64,000 nucleotides of DNA. It comes from JAWKHR01 sp041394725. GTDB taxonomy: Bacteria; Acidobacteriota; Vicinamibacteria; Vicinamibacterales; SCN-69-37. Each line of letters begins with the position of its first letter. Positions within the stretch are counted from its first letter, which is position 1. The stretch covers positions 91,150 through 155,149 of the forward strand of contig JAWKHR010000010.1 of assembly GCA_041394725.1 (NCBI GenBank). Direction: 5' to 3'. The position numbers were made by a program, and so were the translations under genes. The notes under the pieces are model-generated. The model searched no databases. It was not told the origin of the DNA and saw only the letters and a program-made list of their open reading frames with translations. Shown here piece after piece: positions 24,725-33,699 of the stretch.

Positions 24725-26938
24725 GTGCGGCGGCTGAAACTGATCGCGCTGCTCGCGATGGTGGCCGGCGCGGGCGTGCTGGCGAACGGCCAGGTGCCGC
24801 AGTCCGCCTCGGCTCGCGATGCGAACCTCGCGCAGCTCGCGGCCGAGGCCGCCGGGCGCGGACCGGCGATGCCGATTCCGCTCCTGGGCGAGGGCACGCG
24901 TCAGGTCGGCGCCGTCTACGACCGCTTCGTCCTCGGCGTCCTCATCGGGCGGGCCGAACTGGCCGCGGGCCGGCCGGCCGATCCCGCGGTGATCGCGGCG
25001 CATCCGACCTGGCAGTCGCGCGGCACGGTCGTGGTCGCCTATCCGGTGGACTGCGAGGGCCGTCCGAACCAGCCGCTGGACATCCGGTGGAAGACCACGG
25101 CGCAGGCGCCCGTCCAGGCCGAGCCCATCGGCGAACCGATGCGTGGCGAGGACGCCGGAGCCCTGCTGCCCGGCACGGCACTGCCGCCGGATGCGCGGGT
25201 CGTGAACCTGCGCAATGCGCTTCTCGTGGGCGCGTGGGTCGAAGTGGACTATGCCGGTCCCGTCTGTCGCGGCGCGGCGACGACCATGTCGCTGCCCGTG
25301 GCGGTGACGCCGACCCGGGGACTGTCCACCGCGTTCCGCGGCATGACGCTGCCGGCGGATCTGTCGTCGCTGCCGTCGCCGACGACGGTGTGGATGCACA
25401 CGCTGGTCGATCCCACCGGCCGCGCGCGGTTCCCGGAACGACTGCAGGGCCCCGCCGAGCTTCAGCCGCCGGCGATAGCCGCGCTCGAGGCGCGCCGCTT
25501 CCAGCCGGCGACGATCAACGGCGTGCCGATGCCGCTCGACGTGCTCGTCCCGTTCGTGTTCACCACCACTGGCGAGCCCACCGTCCCCGAACGATACGTG
25601 CCCGCGCCGCCCACCGCGGCCGGCGGCAACGTCGTCGTCGGATCGACGGTCGGCGCTCCCGCGCCGTCGGCCCGGTCCACGCCGCCACCCGTCCTGCCGC
25701 CCGCGCCGCCGGGGCAGAACGACAGCCAGCTCGCGAGGCTGGCCGTCGAGGTCGCCGGACGCGGCGTGGCCGTGCCCATTCCCCTCGACCCGGCGGGGCC
25801 CGCGCGGCACGGGGTGCTCTTCGACCGGTTCCTGATGGGCGTCGTGAAGGCGCGCGCCGCGATCGAGGCCGGCGCGGCGCTGGAGGCATCGACGGCGGAT
25901 CCCGCGCTCGTGCGCGAGGACGCGGTGGCCGTCGCCTTCCCGCTCGCGTGCGACGGCCGCACGATCGCGCCGTCGGACGTCCTCCTGCTGTCGGGCGGCA
26001 CGCGACCGGGGCCCGTGCGCAACACGAGTCCGCCGATCACCGGCGCCGATCTCCAGGCGCGGCTGCCGGGGGTGGCGCTGCCCGAGGGCGCGGTCGGGCG
26101 GGCGTTCGCGAGTGCGCCGTTCGGGCAGAACCTCGAGGCGCGCGTGACCTATGCCGAGGCGCCGTGCGGCAGCGACGCGACGACGATCACGCTGCCCATC
26201 CAGTCGGTGCGCGGCGCCGCCGTACGCCGGCGGCCGTCGGCGCGGATCCCGGACGGTGTCTCGATGCCCTCGCCGATCACCGTGGTGATGCGCGGCCTCG
26301 TCGATCTCGACGGCCGGTATCGCTTTCCGACGCTGGCCGACGGGCCGAAGGACCTGGAGGTGACGGCGGTGGTGACGGCGTCGGACTGGCAGTTCCAGCC
26401 GTACCGGGCGAACGGCGTGCCGACGCCGGCCTTCGTGCTGGCGCCGCTCGTGTTCACGACGACGGGCGCGCCCGGCCCGCCGGGGCGTGGTGCGCCCCCG
26501 CCGGACGCCCCGCCGGTCGCCTCACCGAACGTCCCGCCGGTCGCGGCCGCGTCCTCGCGGGGCGGACGGTCCACGGAGGATCTCACCACGCCCGACGAGG
26601 TCGGGTTGTCGGCGTCCACGAGCCAGTGCGCGATCGCCCGTGACACGACCTACGGGTTCACGCCGGTCGGCGCCGTCAAGACCGGCGGCGGTCCGGCGCA
26701 GGGGCCGGCGCGCGAGCTGCGGTATCTCGGCGTGCTGCGCGGGCCGGACGGGCAGGGGCTGCACATCGTCCGGCGCGGCTCGGTCATGGCGCCCGACGGG
26801 GAGACGATCCTCGATCTCTACGAGATCACGTACGCGGGTCTCGACGCGCCGCTGCGGATCTACCTGGACGAGTACCACGATGGACTGCTGCAGGCGCCCG
26901 CGGGCCTCGTCTGCGCGCAGCCGATCGCGGTGCGATGA
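24725..26938 (+). CDS. Exported protein with two tandem repeats, each ending in a TonB-C-like domain
   Basis: A 737-residue exported protein with no named family. After a signal peptide (about 1-22) there are two homologous units of about 240 residues (34-282 and 334-570), both starting LA.LA.E.AGRG...PIPL and both containing YPVDC/FPLAC, a GTALPP or GVALPE step and a GPVCRGAATT or EAPCGSDATT Cys. Each unit ends in a module resembling the TonB C-terminal domain (VWMHTLVDPTGRARF...ARRFQPATINGVPM; VVMRGLVDLDGRYRF...DWQFQPYRANGVPT). A Pro-rich linker joins them, and a Cys-containing tail of about 110 residues follows. The GTG start has GAGGGTGA upstream. Its pairing with the BNR exoprotein suggests joint work at the cell surface. 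Confidence 0.65.
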   Translation: MRRLKLIALLAMVAGAGVLANGQVPQSASARDANLAQLAAEAAGRGPAMPIPLLGEGTRQVGAVYDRFVLGVLIGRAELAAGRPADPAVIAAHPTWQSRGTVVVAYPVDCEGRPNQPLDIRWKTTAQAPVQAEPIGEPMRGEDAGALLPGTALPPDARVVNLRNALLVGAWVEVDYAGPVCRGAATTMSLPVAVTPTRGLSTAFRGMTLPADLSSLPSPTTVWMHTLVDPTGRARFPERLQGPAELQPPAIAALEARRFQPATINGVPMPLDVLVPFVFTTTGEPTVPERYVPAPPTAAGGNVVVGSTVGAPAPSARSTPPPVLPPAPPGQNDSQLARLAVEVAGRGVAVPIPLDPAGPARHGVLFDRFLMGVVKARAAIEAGAALEASTADPALVREDAVAVAFPLACDGRTIAPSDVLLLSGGTRPGPVRNTSPPITGADLQARLPGVALPEGAVGRAFASAPFGQNLEARVTYAEAPCGSDATTITLPIQSVRGAAVRRRPSARIPDGVSMPSPITVVMRGLVDLDGRYRFPTLADGPKDLEVTAVVTASDWQFQPYRANGVPTPAFVLAPLVFTTTGAPGPPGRGAPPPDAPPVASPNVPPVAAASSRGGRSTEDLTTPDEVGLSASTSQCAIARDTTYGFTPVGAVKTGGGPAQGPARELRYLGVLRGPDGQGLHIVRRGSVMAPDGETILDLYEITYAGLDAPLRIYLDEYHDGLLQAPAGLVCAQPIAVR

Positions 26939-27046
26939 GGCACCGGCCGCCCGGCGACGGGAGCGCGGCCTGCTTCGAGGTCAGTTGGGCGAACCGGCCG
27001 AGGGCCGGGCGTCGCCGTCAGAACCCCCATGCCGCGGAGGTACAGC

Positions 27047-27586
27047 ATGGGCCGGTACGGGATGTTGCTGACGGTTGGTGTGCTTGCCAGCGTCGCTTCG
27101 CCTGTTGCACAAGTCCACCCCGACCTGGGCGGGAGGTGGACGCTCCTTCATCAGGACGACGTTCGGGGAGAGCCGATGGCCGCCTTCGGCGAGTCGTTCG
27201 TTGCCACGCAGACCTCGACGAGTCTCACGATCGATGGGCACTCGGTGGGTCCGGCCGGAAGGGGCGCCGGCGGTAAGCTGGTCTATCGACCGATGCACTC
27301 CACGTTCCCATTCGATGGCAGCGAGTCGAACGTCTCGAGAATCATTTCGACGGGATCCACCAAGCGGATCATCGACACGGCCGCGTGGGACGGCGCAACG
27401 CTCGTGATTACCACGACATGGCGGGGCGGAGTCGCGCCGTATGTGAGTCGGAAGCTGAACCTGTCCCTCCACCCCGACGGCACCCTGGTGGTGGCTTTGA
27501 GCACGCCGCCGGAACAGCCCGGTGCGCCCTGGTCGATCGTGGAGAGCCGTTACCGGCGAGTCGATCGGTCGCCGTCCAGGGAGTAG
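27047..27586 (+). CDS. Small exported protein, lipocalin-like strand pattern, unknown function
   Basis: A 179-residue protein with a signal peptide (about 1-20, ending PVAQ). The mature part begins HPDLGGRWTL and is a run of short beta strands with the motif FPFDGSESN, WDGATLVITTTW and a final SIVESRYRR, reminiscent of small lipocalin-like exported domains common in this phylum. The ATG at 27047 is preferred because GGAGG lies 6 bases upstream; an ATG 18 bases earlier lacks one. The next gene begins 15 bases after its stop and shares the same N-terminal pattern, so the pair probably arose by duplication. Function not predictable. Confidence 0.6.
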   Translation: MGRYGMLLTVGVLASVASPVAQVHPDLGGRWTLLHQDDVRGEPMAAFGESFVATQTSTSLTIDGHSVGPAGRGAGGKLVYRPMHSTFPFDGSESNVSRIISTGSTKRIIDTAAWDGATLVITTTWRGGVAPYVSRKLNLSLHPDGTLVVALSTPPEQPGAPWSIVESRYRRVDRSPSRE

Positions 27587-27601
27587 CCGGGGGGGGACGC
27601 G

Positions 27602-28627
27602 ATGCGGATGCGCGCGGGCGTTGTGGTCGCCCTGGCGGCAATGCTCCCGGGGCCGAGGAGCCACGCGCAGGGAACCACGCGGCCCGACCTGTCGGGCGTG
27701 TGGACCTTCGTGCGGAATCCTGGCGGGCCGGCGATTCAGGGCTCGGTGTGGGGCTCGCCCCTGAACATCGAACAAGACGCGGAGGCGGTGGTCATCAGCC
27801 GTCGGATCATGACGGCTCGGCCGCCGGCTCCTCCGGAGCCACGCGCCGTTCCAGTCACGTATCCGTTCGACGGGTCGAAGACGCCTGAACCCGTGTGCGG
27901 CGAATCGACCGCCGGCTGGGACGGCGCCAGCCTGATTATCGTCACGACCTATCCGAAAACCGGCGGGTGTTCGTCCACGGCAAGGCAGACCAGGTACGTC
28001 CTGCGCCTGGACGCCAATGGAGAACTCGTCGTCGAGATGACCGTGACCAGGCGGGCCGGTGACCTGCCGCCGGTCGTCACGATCAGCCGCTACAGGAGGG
28101 AGCCTCACCAGCCCGAGACGGCGCTGCCCATCACGGATCCGGACGTCTATGCGGTCTATCGCGGCATCGTGACCGGTTCCTGGCTCGTCAGGGTGGCACA
28201 GGCCCGGACCGTGGTCATCCAGCAGGAGACGCCGGTCAGTTGGCCGTGCGCACTCACCTATGGGCATCCCGACCCGGAGTGGCAGAACGCCTTCGACGCG
28301 TTTCGCGCGGCACTCACGCAGCGGTACCTCTGGCGCGCGGGACTCGACCTGGGCGTGCCGTATCGCGTCGTGCGTCGGGTGGAGATTGACGCGGCCGTCG
28401 GACGAGGCTGGGCAGAGTTCTTCCGGCGGTATCCGGATGCCGGCGGGTTCATGAGGATGTCGGCGGTTGGCTTCGACAGCGCGCGTACCAGGGCGGTGCT
28501 CGCGACCGACGTCTCGTGCGGCGCCACCTGCGGGGAAGGCGGCTACCGCTTTCTCGAGAAGCGGTCGGGTGCCTGGCAGGCCGCGGAGGGTCCTGGACTC
28601 GTCGGGCCATGCGGGTGGTTCTCGTGA
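27602..28627 (+). CDS. Exported protein, paralogous N-domain plus extra C-terminal domain, unknown
   Basis: A 341-residue exported protein (signal peptide about 1-23, ending SHAQ). Residues 24-160 repeat the pattern of its upstream neighbour: RPDLSGVWTF, YPFDGSKTPEP, WDGASLIIVTTY and ISRYRRE. The added C-terminal region (about 175-341) contains WPCALTYG, a conserved-looking EFFRRYPDAGGFMRMSAVGF segment and LATDVSCGATCGEGGYRFLEK, with two cysteines close together. That last part resembles domains describing product growth or stress in unrelated exported proteins, but no family could be assigned. GGGGGGGAC stands before the ATG. Probably co-expressed with the smaller paralogue. Confidence 0.55.
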   Translation: MRMRAGVVVALAAMLPGPRSHAQGTTRPDLSGVWTFVRNPGGPAIQGSVWGSPLNIEQDAEAVVISRRIMTARPPAPPEPRAVPVTYPFDGSKTPEPVCGESTAGWDGASLIIVTTYPKTGGCSSTARQTRYVLRLDANGELVVEMTVTRRAGDLPPVVTISRYRREPHQPETALPITDPDVYAVYRGIVTGSWLVRVAQARTVVIQQETPVSWPCALTYGHPDPEWQNAFDAFRAALTQRYLWRAGLDLGVPYRVVRRVEIDAAVGRGWAEFFRRYPDAGGFMRMSAVGFDSARTRAVLATDVSCGATCGEGGYRFLEKRSGAWQAAEGPGLVGPCGWFS

Positions 28628-28769
28628 GCGGACGACGCCGTACGACGGCAGCGCAAGCCTTGCGGTCTGCGCGGCGAGTGGAGCCGACGGAGCGAGGCGG
28701 GCGCAGCCGCGCGGCGTGGCCACGGGAAGAAGGGCGCTACCCCGAGCAACCTGCGCGAAAGTACGATCG

Positions 28770-29237
28770 ATGTCCATGACCCCGACACTCACATCCCAGC
28801 CGCGCCTGCGAGCGGCGTGCCTGCGCCACCTGGGGCCCTACCAGCAGATTGCCTCGACGTTCGCGCGTTTCGAGGCGATCGCGGAGGCGGCCGGCCTCTT
28901 CGACTCGCCACCACAACTGGTCGCCGTCTACCACGACAACCCGACGACGGTCCCGGCGGCGGAGCTTCGGTCGGATGCCGGCCTGCTGATCGCCGAGGGC
29001 ACGGCCGTGCCCGACGGCCTCACGGAAGTCATCCTCGCGGCTGGCCAGTACGTCCATGCCCGCCATCTGGGTCCATACGACACGCTGCCGGCCACCTGGG
29101 CCAGGCTGAAGGAGTCTCTGGCGAGCGGCAGCGGCCCGCGGCGAGGACCGGGGCCAGGTTATGAGATCTACCGGAACAATCCGATGACCGCCGCGCCGAA
29201 GGATCTGATCACCGACGTGTTCATTCCGGTCGCGTGA
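28770..29237 (+). CDS. GyrI-like small-molecule-binding domain protein
   Basis: A 155-residue stand-alone effector-binding domain of the GyrI/Rob/SOUL type (AraC_E_bind). The two related halves are visible: RHLGPYQQIASTFARFEAI near 19-37 and RHLGPYDTLPATWARLKE near 93-110, with VYHDNPTTVPAAELRSDAG and EIYRNNPMTAAP...TDVFIPV. Such proteins bind small hydrophobic or cationic compounds, and some inhibit DNA gyrase. No DNA-binding domain is present, so it is not a regulator by itself. Two ATGs (28770 and 28776) are possible; neither has a clear ribosome-binding site. Confidence 0.82.
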   Translation: MSMTPTLTSQPRLRAACLRHLGPYQQIASTFARFEAIAEAAGLFDSPPQLVAVYHDNPTTVPAAELRSDAGLLIAEGTAVPDGLTEVILAAGQYVHARHLGPYDTLPATWARLKESLASGSGPRRGPGPGYEIYRNNPMTAAPKDLITDVFIPVA

Positions 29238-29336
29238 CGGCCGGCGGGCCGACTGACGTCGCGACAGCGCACGGGCCGCGGGCCGGAAGACCGCGTTCGT
29301 CTGCGGCCGGGACGTCGTCGACGGGGCGGCGTCCTA

Positions 29337-29365
29337 TTGACGCGCGACAGGACCGGCGCTATCTT
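29337..29365 (+). promoter_or_regulatory. Promoter of the PadR-ADOP permease operon
   Basis: TTGACG (29337-29342) and TATCTT (29360-29365) are separated by 17 bases, a textbook sigma-70-type arrangement. The predicted start near 29372 leaves a 20-base leader that contains the AGGAG ribosome-binding site of padR. Confidence 0.6.
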
Positions 29366-29391
29366 CTATCGCATCACGACAGGAGAGCCGC

Positions 29392-29721
29392 ATGCCACCT
29401 CGCAAGGACGTGCCATCCGGCACGCTGGACCTGCTCGCCCTCCGGATCATCGAGCGGGGCCCGATCCACGGATGGGGCCTGATGAACCGGCTGCGCGAGC
29501 TGACCGATGATGTCTTCCAGGTCACGCCGGGCGGCCTGTTCCCGGCCCTGCAGCGGCTCGAAGAGAACGGGTGGGTCTCGGGCAAGTGGGGGGTGTCCGA
29601 GAACAACCGGAAGGCGCGGTTCTACACGATCACGAAGGCGGGCCGGGCGCAGCTCGCCAGGGAACGGGACCACTGGAAGGCCGTGACCGTGGCCATCACG
29701 CGGGTACTGGAGGGCGCGTGA
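29392..29721 (+). CDS. PadR-family transcriptional regulator
   Basis: A 109-residue PadR-type winged-helix repressor of the short class. The typical blocks are SGTLDLLALRIIERGPIHGWGL (10-31, helices 1 and 2), the recognition region VTPGGLFPALQRLEENGWV and the wing SENNRKARFYTITKAGRAQL, followed by a C-terminal dimerisation helix. It probably controls its own operon, because its stop overlaps the start of the ADOP permease (GTGA). This PadR-permease pairing is a recurrent acidobacterial arrangement and appears again at 60109-63047. Confidence 0.9.
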   Translation: MPPRKDVPSGTLDLLALRIIERGPIHGWGLMNRLRELTDDVFQVTPGGLFPALQRLEENGWVSGKWGVSENNRKARFYTITKAGRAQLARERDHWKAVTVAITRVLEGA

Positions 29722-32411
29722 CCAGGCGACTCTCGCGCGTCCTGGCCATGGTTCGCCGCTGGTTCGACCGGGGCGCCCGGGATCGCACGCTCGACGCGGA
29801 ACTCGAGTCGTTCGTCGAGCACGAGATCGATGCGCGGATGGCGGAGGGCCTGACGCCCGCCGAGGCGCGACGGACTGCGCTCGCCGCCATCGGCGGCCTC
29901 CAGCAGACGAGGGAGCAGGCCCGGGCGGCACGCACGGGCGCCGCGCTCGACGCGCTGGCGCGCGACGCCCGGTACGCGGCGCGGAGCGTGCGCCGTTCGC
30001 CGGGCCTCTCGCTGGCCGTCGTCGGAAGCCTGGCGGTGGGCATCGGTGTCACGGTCGTGGGCTCGGCGTTCACCAACGCATGGCTGTTCAGGGCGTATCC
30101 GGGCGTCACCGACCAGCAGCGCCTCGTGGACCTGGACCTTCGCCGGCTGCCGAACGGCCGGCCACCCGGCCAGCGACTGAACACCGTCGCCGACTACGAG
30201 GCGCTCCGCGAAGGCCTCTCGACCGTGGGCGACGTGGCGGCCACCACCGGGCAGCGGATCGCCGTGCAGCTGCCCGACCCGCACTCGGTTCTGGGACTCC
30301 TCGTCTCGGAGAACTACTTCGACGTCCTCGGCACGCGTGCGGCGCTGGGACGGACCTTTCGTCCGGACGAGGCGGAGCCCGCGCGGGCGGCCGTCGCGGT
30401 GATCTCGCACCGGCTGTGGCGCGGTGCCCTGCGCGCGGATCCAGAGGTCGTCGGGCGGCCGATTCGGGCCGGAGGCGAGGTCGTGCGGATCGTCGGCGTC
30501 GCACCGCCGGACTTCGGCGGCACGACGGTCCGGCTCGGCTTCGAAGGGCCGGACGTCTGGCTGCCGCTGGCGCTCGCGACGCGGGTCGCGCCGGACGCCG
30601 CCACGGTCCTGCGGCCCGACGGATTGTCGTTCATCGCCCGGCTCAGGCCGGGCGCCGACGTCGCGGCCGTGCGTGCGGCCGCCGGCGCGGTGGCCGCGGA
30701 ACGCGCGGTCGCCACCGCGTCGCCCTCCGGCGCCGCGCCGCCGCCCGGCGCCGCGTCCGTGTCCGCGGTGTCCGCGACGGACCCGTCCTTCCTGGCCCTG
30801 CGCGTGTTCCTGGTCATGACCATTCCGGTGCTCGTGCTCGTAGTCGCCTGCGTGAACGCGGCGAGCCTGACCCTGGCCCGAGGGTCCCGCCAGCGCCGAG
30901 AAGTCGCGATCCGTCTGGCGATTGGCGCGGAACGCGGTCGGATCGTCCGTCAGCTCGTGATCGAGAGCACCCTGCTCGCGTGCCTGGCGGCGGCGCTCGC
31001 GCTGCCGCTGGCGTGGGTGGTCCTGAGGGGCGTCAGCGGCCGCCTGTCGCTGCCGATGCCGATCGACGCCGCGGTCCTGGGCTGGGCGATCGTCACGACG
31101 GCGACGTGTGCCGTCGCCTCCGGCCTCCTGCCCGCCTTCCGCGTCACCGCGCGCGCGCCGCTGCAGGCGCTGAGCGTCTCGCGGGCGGCGACCGACTCGA
31201 CGCCAGCCGAGTCCCGGGGCAAGCGCGTCCTGGTCGTGACGCAGATTGCCGTCTCGATTGGCGTGCTCGTCGCGGGCACGCAGCTGATCGCGCTCGTCGA
31301 AGGGCAGGGCGCGACGGGCGGGACGCCGCCGGACCGCCTCCTGATGGCGTCGTTCGACCTGGACCAGCTGCGCTACCCGCCGGACGCGGCCGACGTCTTC
31401 TATCGCCGGGTGCTCGATGCCACGTCCCGTCTGCCGGACGCCGAGGCCGTGGGCCTCGCCCGGCCGACGTCCGTGTGGACGTTCGGTCGCGGCAAGGGCC
31501 CGGGCTCGGTCATTGCCTGGGTGCCGGGACGCGAGGCGGAGATCGTGATCGGCGGCTACGCCGGCGGAGACCTCTTCGGTGCGATCGGGCTGCCCCTGCT
31601 GGCAGGGCGACCGTTCACGGCCGCGGATCGCACCGGACCGCCGCGAGTGGCCATCGTGAACTCGGTCTACGCGGAGTCCCTGCCCGGCCGTCAGGCGATC
31701 GGGCGGGCGATTCGCCTCGCCACCTGGCGGCGCCAGACCGGCGAGGAGGCGCAGGCCGAAGCCCGCGACGTCACCATCGTGGGCGTCGTCTCATCCGCCG
31801 GCGAGCGACAGTACACGATGGACGGCAGCCCCGTCGGCAAGATCTACGTGCCGTCGCCGCTCGGTGCGGAGCCCGCGCTCACGCTCTACGCGCGCAGTCG
31901 CGGCCCGGCCGGCGACCTGGCGGCCGCGGTGCGGCAGGCCGTGGGCGCGATCGATCCGCGCGTCCCGATCGCCGACATGGGGTCGCTCGCCACGTTCAAC
32001 GAGCGGGCGATGGGACCCTCGCACTGGCTCACGCGGATGTCCGCGCTCCTGGGCGTGATCGCGCTGCTGCTCGCCGCCGCGGGCCTGTTCGCCGCCGCGT
32101 CCCTTGTCGTCACGCTGCGCGCGCGGGAGTTCGCGGTGCGCCTGGCGCTCGGCGCGACGCCGCGTCGTGTCCTGACGCTCGTGCTCGCCCAGGCCTTGAA
32201 GACCGCCGCGATCGGGTTCCTCGTGGGCGGCACGCTGGCCCTCGGTGTCAGCCGCGTCATCGCGTCGCAGTTCCACGGCGCGACCGGCATCGACGTCCCG
32301 GCCCTCGGCTGGTCGTCCGCGTTGCTGGTCGCCGTCATGCTGGTCGCGAGCGCTTTCCCGGCGATGCGCGCGGCCCGCGTCGACCCCGTCGAAGCGCTCA
32401 AGCACGGGTAG
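29718..32411 (+). CDS. ADOP-type ABC permease (MacB/FtsX-like), PadR-linked
   Basis: An 897-residue permease of the acidobacterial duplicated orphan permease type. A cytoplasmic N-terminal region (about 1-75, LDAELESFVEHEIDARMAEGLT) is found in the PadR-linked subclass. Then come a first transmembrane helix, a large external MacB-type periplasmic core domain, a three-helix FtsX domain (near 370-500), a second core domain and a final FtsX domain (about 775-890, ending ARVDPVEALKHG). No ATPase gene is adjacent, so the energy partner is unknown or absent. Start is GTG overlapping the padR stop. Substrate is not predictable; MacB relatives act on peptides, lipoproteins and antibiotics. Confidence 0.88.
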   Translation: MTRRLSRVLAMVRRWFDRGARDRTLDAELESFVEHEIDARMAEGLTPAEARRTALAAIGGLQQTREQARAARTGAALDALARDARYAARSVRRSPGLSLAVVGSLAVGIGVTVVGSAFTNAWLFRAYPGVTDQQRLVDLDLRRLPNGRPPGQRLNTVADYEALREGLSTVGDVAATTGQRIAVQLPDPHSVLGLLVSENYFDVLGTRAALGRTFRPDEAEPARAAVAVISHRLWRGALRADPEVVGRPIRAGGEVVRIVGVAPPDFGGTTVRLGFEGPDVWLPLALATRVAPDAATVLRPDGLSFIARLRPGADVAAVRAAAGAVAAERAVATASPSGAAPPPGAASVSAVSATDPSFLALRVFLVMTIPVLVLVVACVNAASLTLARGSRQRREVAIRLAIGAERGRIVRQLVIESTLLACLAAALALPLAWVVLRGVSGRLSLPMPIDAAVLGWAIVTTATCAVASGLLPAFRVTARAPLQALSVSRAATDSTPAESRGKRVLVVTQIAVSIGVLVAGTQLIALVEGQGATGGTPPDRLLMASFDLDQLRYPPDAADVFYRRVLDATSRLPDAEAVGLARPTSVWTFGRGKGPGSVIAWVPGREAEIVIGGYAGGDLFGAIGLPLLAGRPFTAADRTGPPRVAIVNSVYAESLPGRQAIGRAIRLATWRRQTGEEAQAEARDVTIVGVVSSAGERQYTMDGSPVGKIYVPSPLGAEPALTLYARSRGPAGDLAAAVRQAVGAIDPRVPIADMGSLATFNERAMGPSHWLTRMSALLGVIALLLAAAGLFAAASLVVTLRAREFAVRLALGATPRRVLTLVLAQALKTAAIGFLVGGTLALGVSRVIASQFHGATGIDVPALGWSSALLVAVMLVASAFPAMRAARVDPVEALKHG

Positions 32412-32427
32412 CGCCGGTGGCCGGCGC

Positions 32428-32433
32428 TATACT
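32428..32433 (+). promoter_or_regulatory. TATACT -10 element before the exported two-domain protein
   Basis: TATACT lies 21 bases before the ATG at 32455 and 17 bases after the permease stop, giving a short leader that contains CCCGAGGTGCCC ahead of the start. No clear -35. Confidence 0.4.
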
Positions 32434-32454
32434 CCGCCCACCCCCGAGGTGCCC

Positions 32455-33618
32455 ATGCGAAGACCCGCCCGCGCCCTCCTCGCGCTCATCGCGGCGATCC
32501 TCGGCGCCGCCGGCGTCTCCGGCGCGCCGCGCCAGGGGCGCGATGCGCAGGGCCCGTGCTCCAAGGCGCCCGACGCGAACGTCCTCGTGAACCGCGACGC
32601 CAGCGGCGCCTGCGAGTACTTCACCGGCATCACGATGACGGACAACCCCGCGTCGGACGGCCGCAGCTACACCATCGTCCTTCGCACCGAGTTCGGCCGG
32701 ACGCCGGACGAGTTCGGCTTCACGTTCGGCGAGGGAGAGCCCGACGCGGCGGGCGAGCGCACGGGCTTCCGGCTGGCGCTCGATCGGGACGGCCAGTACG
32801 CCCTGATGCGCTTCCGCGGATCGCGGCGGACGATGCTGATCGACTGGAGCCGGTCGGACGCGATCCGGCTGCAGGCCGAGAACGAGCTGCGGGTGATCAC
32901 GACCCGCGGCGTGATCCGCTGCTTCGTCAACGGGCGGTACGTGGGCGGGTACGGCGCGGACGTCCGCGCGGGACGCCTGGGCTACTACCTGAAGGGCGCC
33001 GGCCGGCTCGAGGTGCCGGAGCTCAACGTCTCCGACGGCCCGACGCTTCCGGCCGGCGTGCCGTGGCCCGGCCGCGTCGCCGTGGCGGACGACCTCGTCT
33101 CGGCGCGGCGCCTGCAGGTCGGCGGGGGCTTCGTCTGCCAGACCGCCTACGACGACCAGGGCTACGTCGTCCGCGACGTCGCGCCGCGCGGGTTGTGCGA
33201 CCTGCCGCTCCTCACGCTCGGCACGTTCGGCAGCCAGTTGCGGATCGAGGTCGAGGTGCTGCTGCGCGCGGGCGCGCTCAATCATTCGTTCGGCGTGTTC
33301 CTCGGGCGGCCGGCGAACGGTCGCGATCCGACGTACGTCGGCGCGATCGACGGGCAGGGCACGTTCCAGTTCGCGCGGCGACAGGGCAGCTGGCAGCGGC
33401 TCACGCGGCTCCTCATTCACCCGGAGGTGCGCCGGGGGCTCGGCGTCTGGAACCGGCTCGCGATCGACGTCCACGGCCGCACGCTGCGGGGGGTCGTCAA
33501 CGGCGTCGAGGTCGGGCGCGCGGACGCCGGCGCGGACGTCGAGGGCCTGATCGGCTTCTACGTGGACGAGCCGGGCATGGCCGTCGTCTTCCGGAACCTG
33601 CGGGTGCTGGAGCTGTAG
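32455..33618 (+). CDS. Exported protein with two concanavalin-like domains, unknown function
   Basis: A 387-residue exported protein (signal peptide about 1-24, GVSGAP). The mature part seems to be two beta-sandwich domains of the laminin-G/concanavalin-like kind: about 35-195 (FRLALDRDGQYALMRF, RVITTRGVIRCFVNGRYVGGY, RLGYYLKGAG) and about 205-387 (WNRLAIDVHGRTLRGVVNGVEVGRA, LIGFYVDEPGMAVVFRNLRV). The W-N-x-L-x-I-x-V-x-G-x-x-L-x-x-x-V-N-G motif is typical of glycan-binding LamG-like folds with unknown ligands. The second domain is the clearer one. A TATACT promoter element is its own, so it is probably not simply part of the upstream permease operon. Confidence 0.6.
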   Translation: MRRPARALLALIAAILGAAGVSGAPRQGRDAQGPCSKAPDANVLVNRDASGACEYFTGITMTDNPASDGRSYTIVLRTEFGRTPDEFGFTFGEGEPDAAGERTGFRLALDRDGQYALMRFRGSRRTMLIDWSRSDAIRLQAENELRVITTRGVIRCFVNGRYVGGYGADVRAGRLGYYLKGAGRLEVPELNVSDGPTLPAGVPWPGRVAVADDLVSARRLQVGGGFVCQTAYDDQGYVVRDVAPRGLCDLPLLTLGTFGSQLRIEVEVLLRAGALNHSFGVFLGRPANGRDPTYVGAIDGQGTFQFARRQGSWQRLTRLLIHPEVRRGLGVWNRLAIDVHGRTLRGVVNGVEVGRADAGADVEGLIGFYVDEPGMAVVFRNLRVLEL

Positions 33619-33699
33619 GGGACCGCAGCCGGTCCATCACGTCGAGCCGGCACCACACACGCGGGGCGGGCGCGCGGGTCAGCCGTCCGGGCCGGTCCG

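Noticed and set aside
22196..25810. Very long open frame (about 1200 codons) on the minus strand
   Set aside because: It lies antisense to the BNR exoprotein and its partner, is composed mostly of Arg, His, Ala, Val and Asp with no motifs, and is a codon-bias shadow of GC-rich plus-strand genes.
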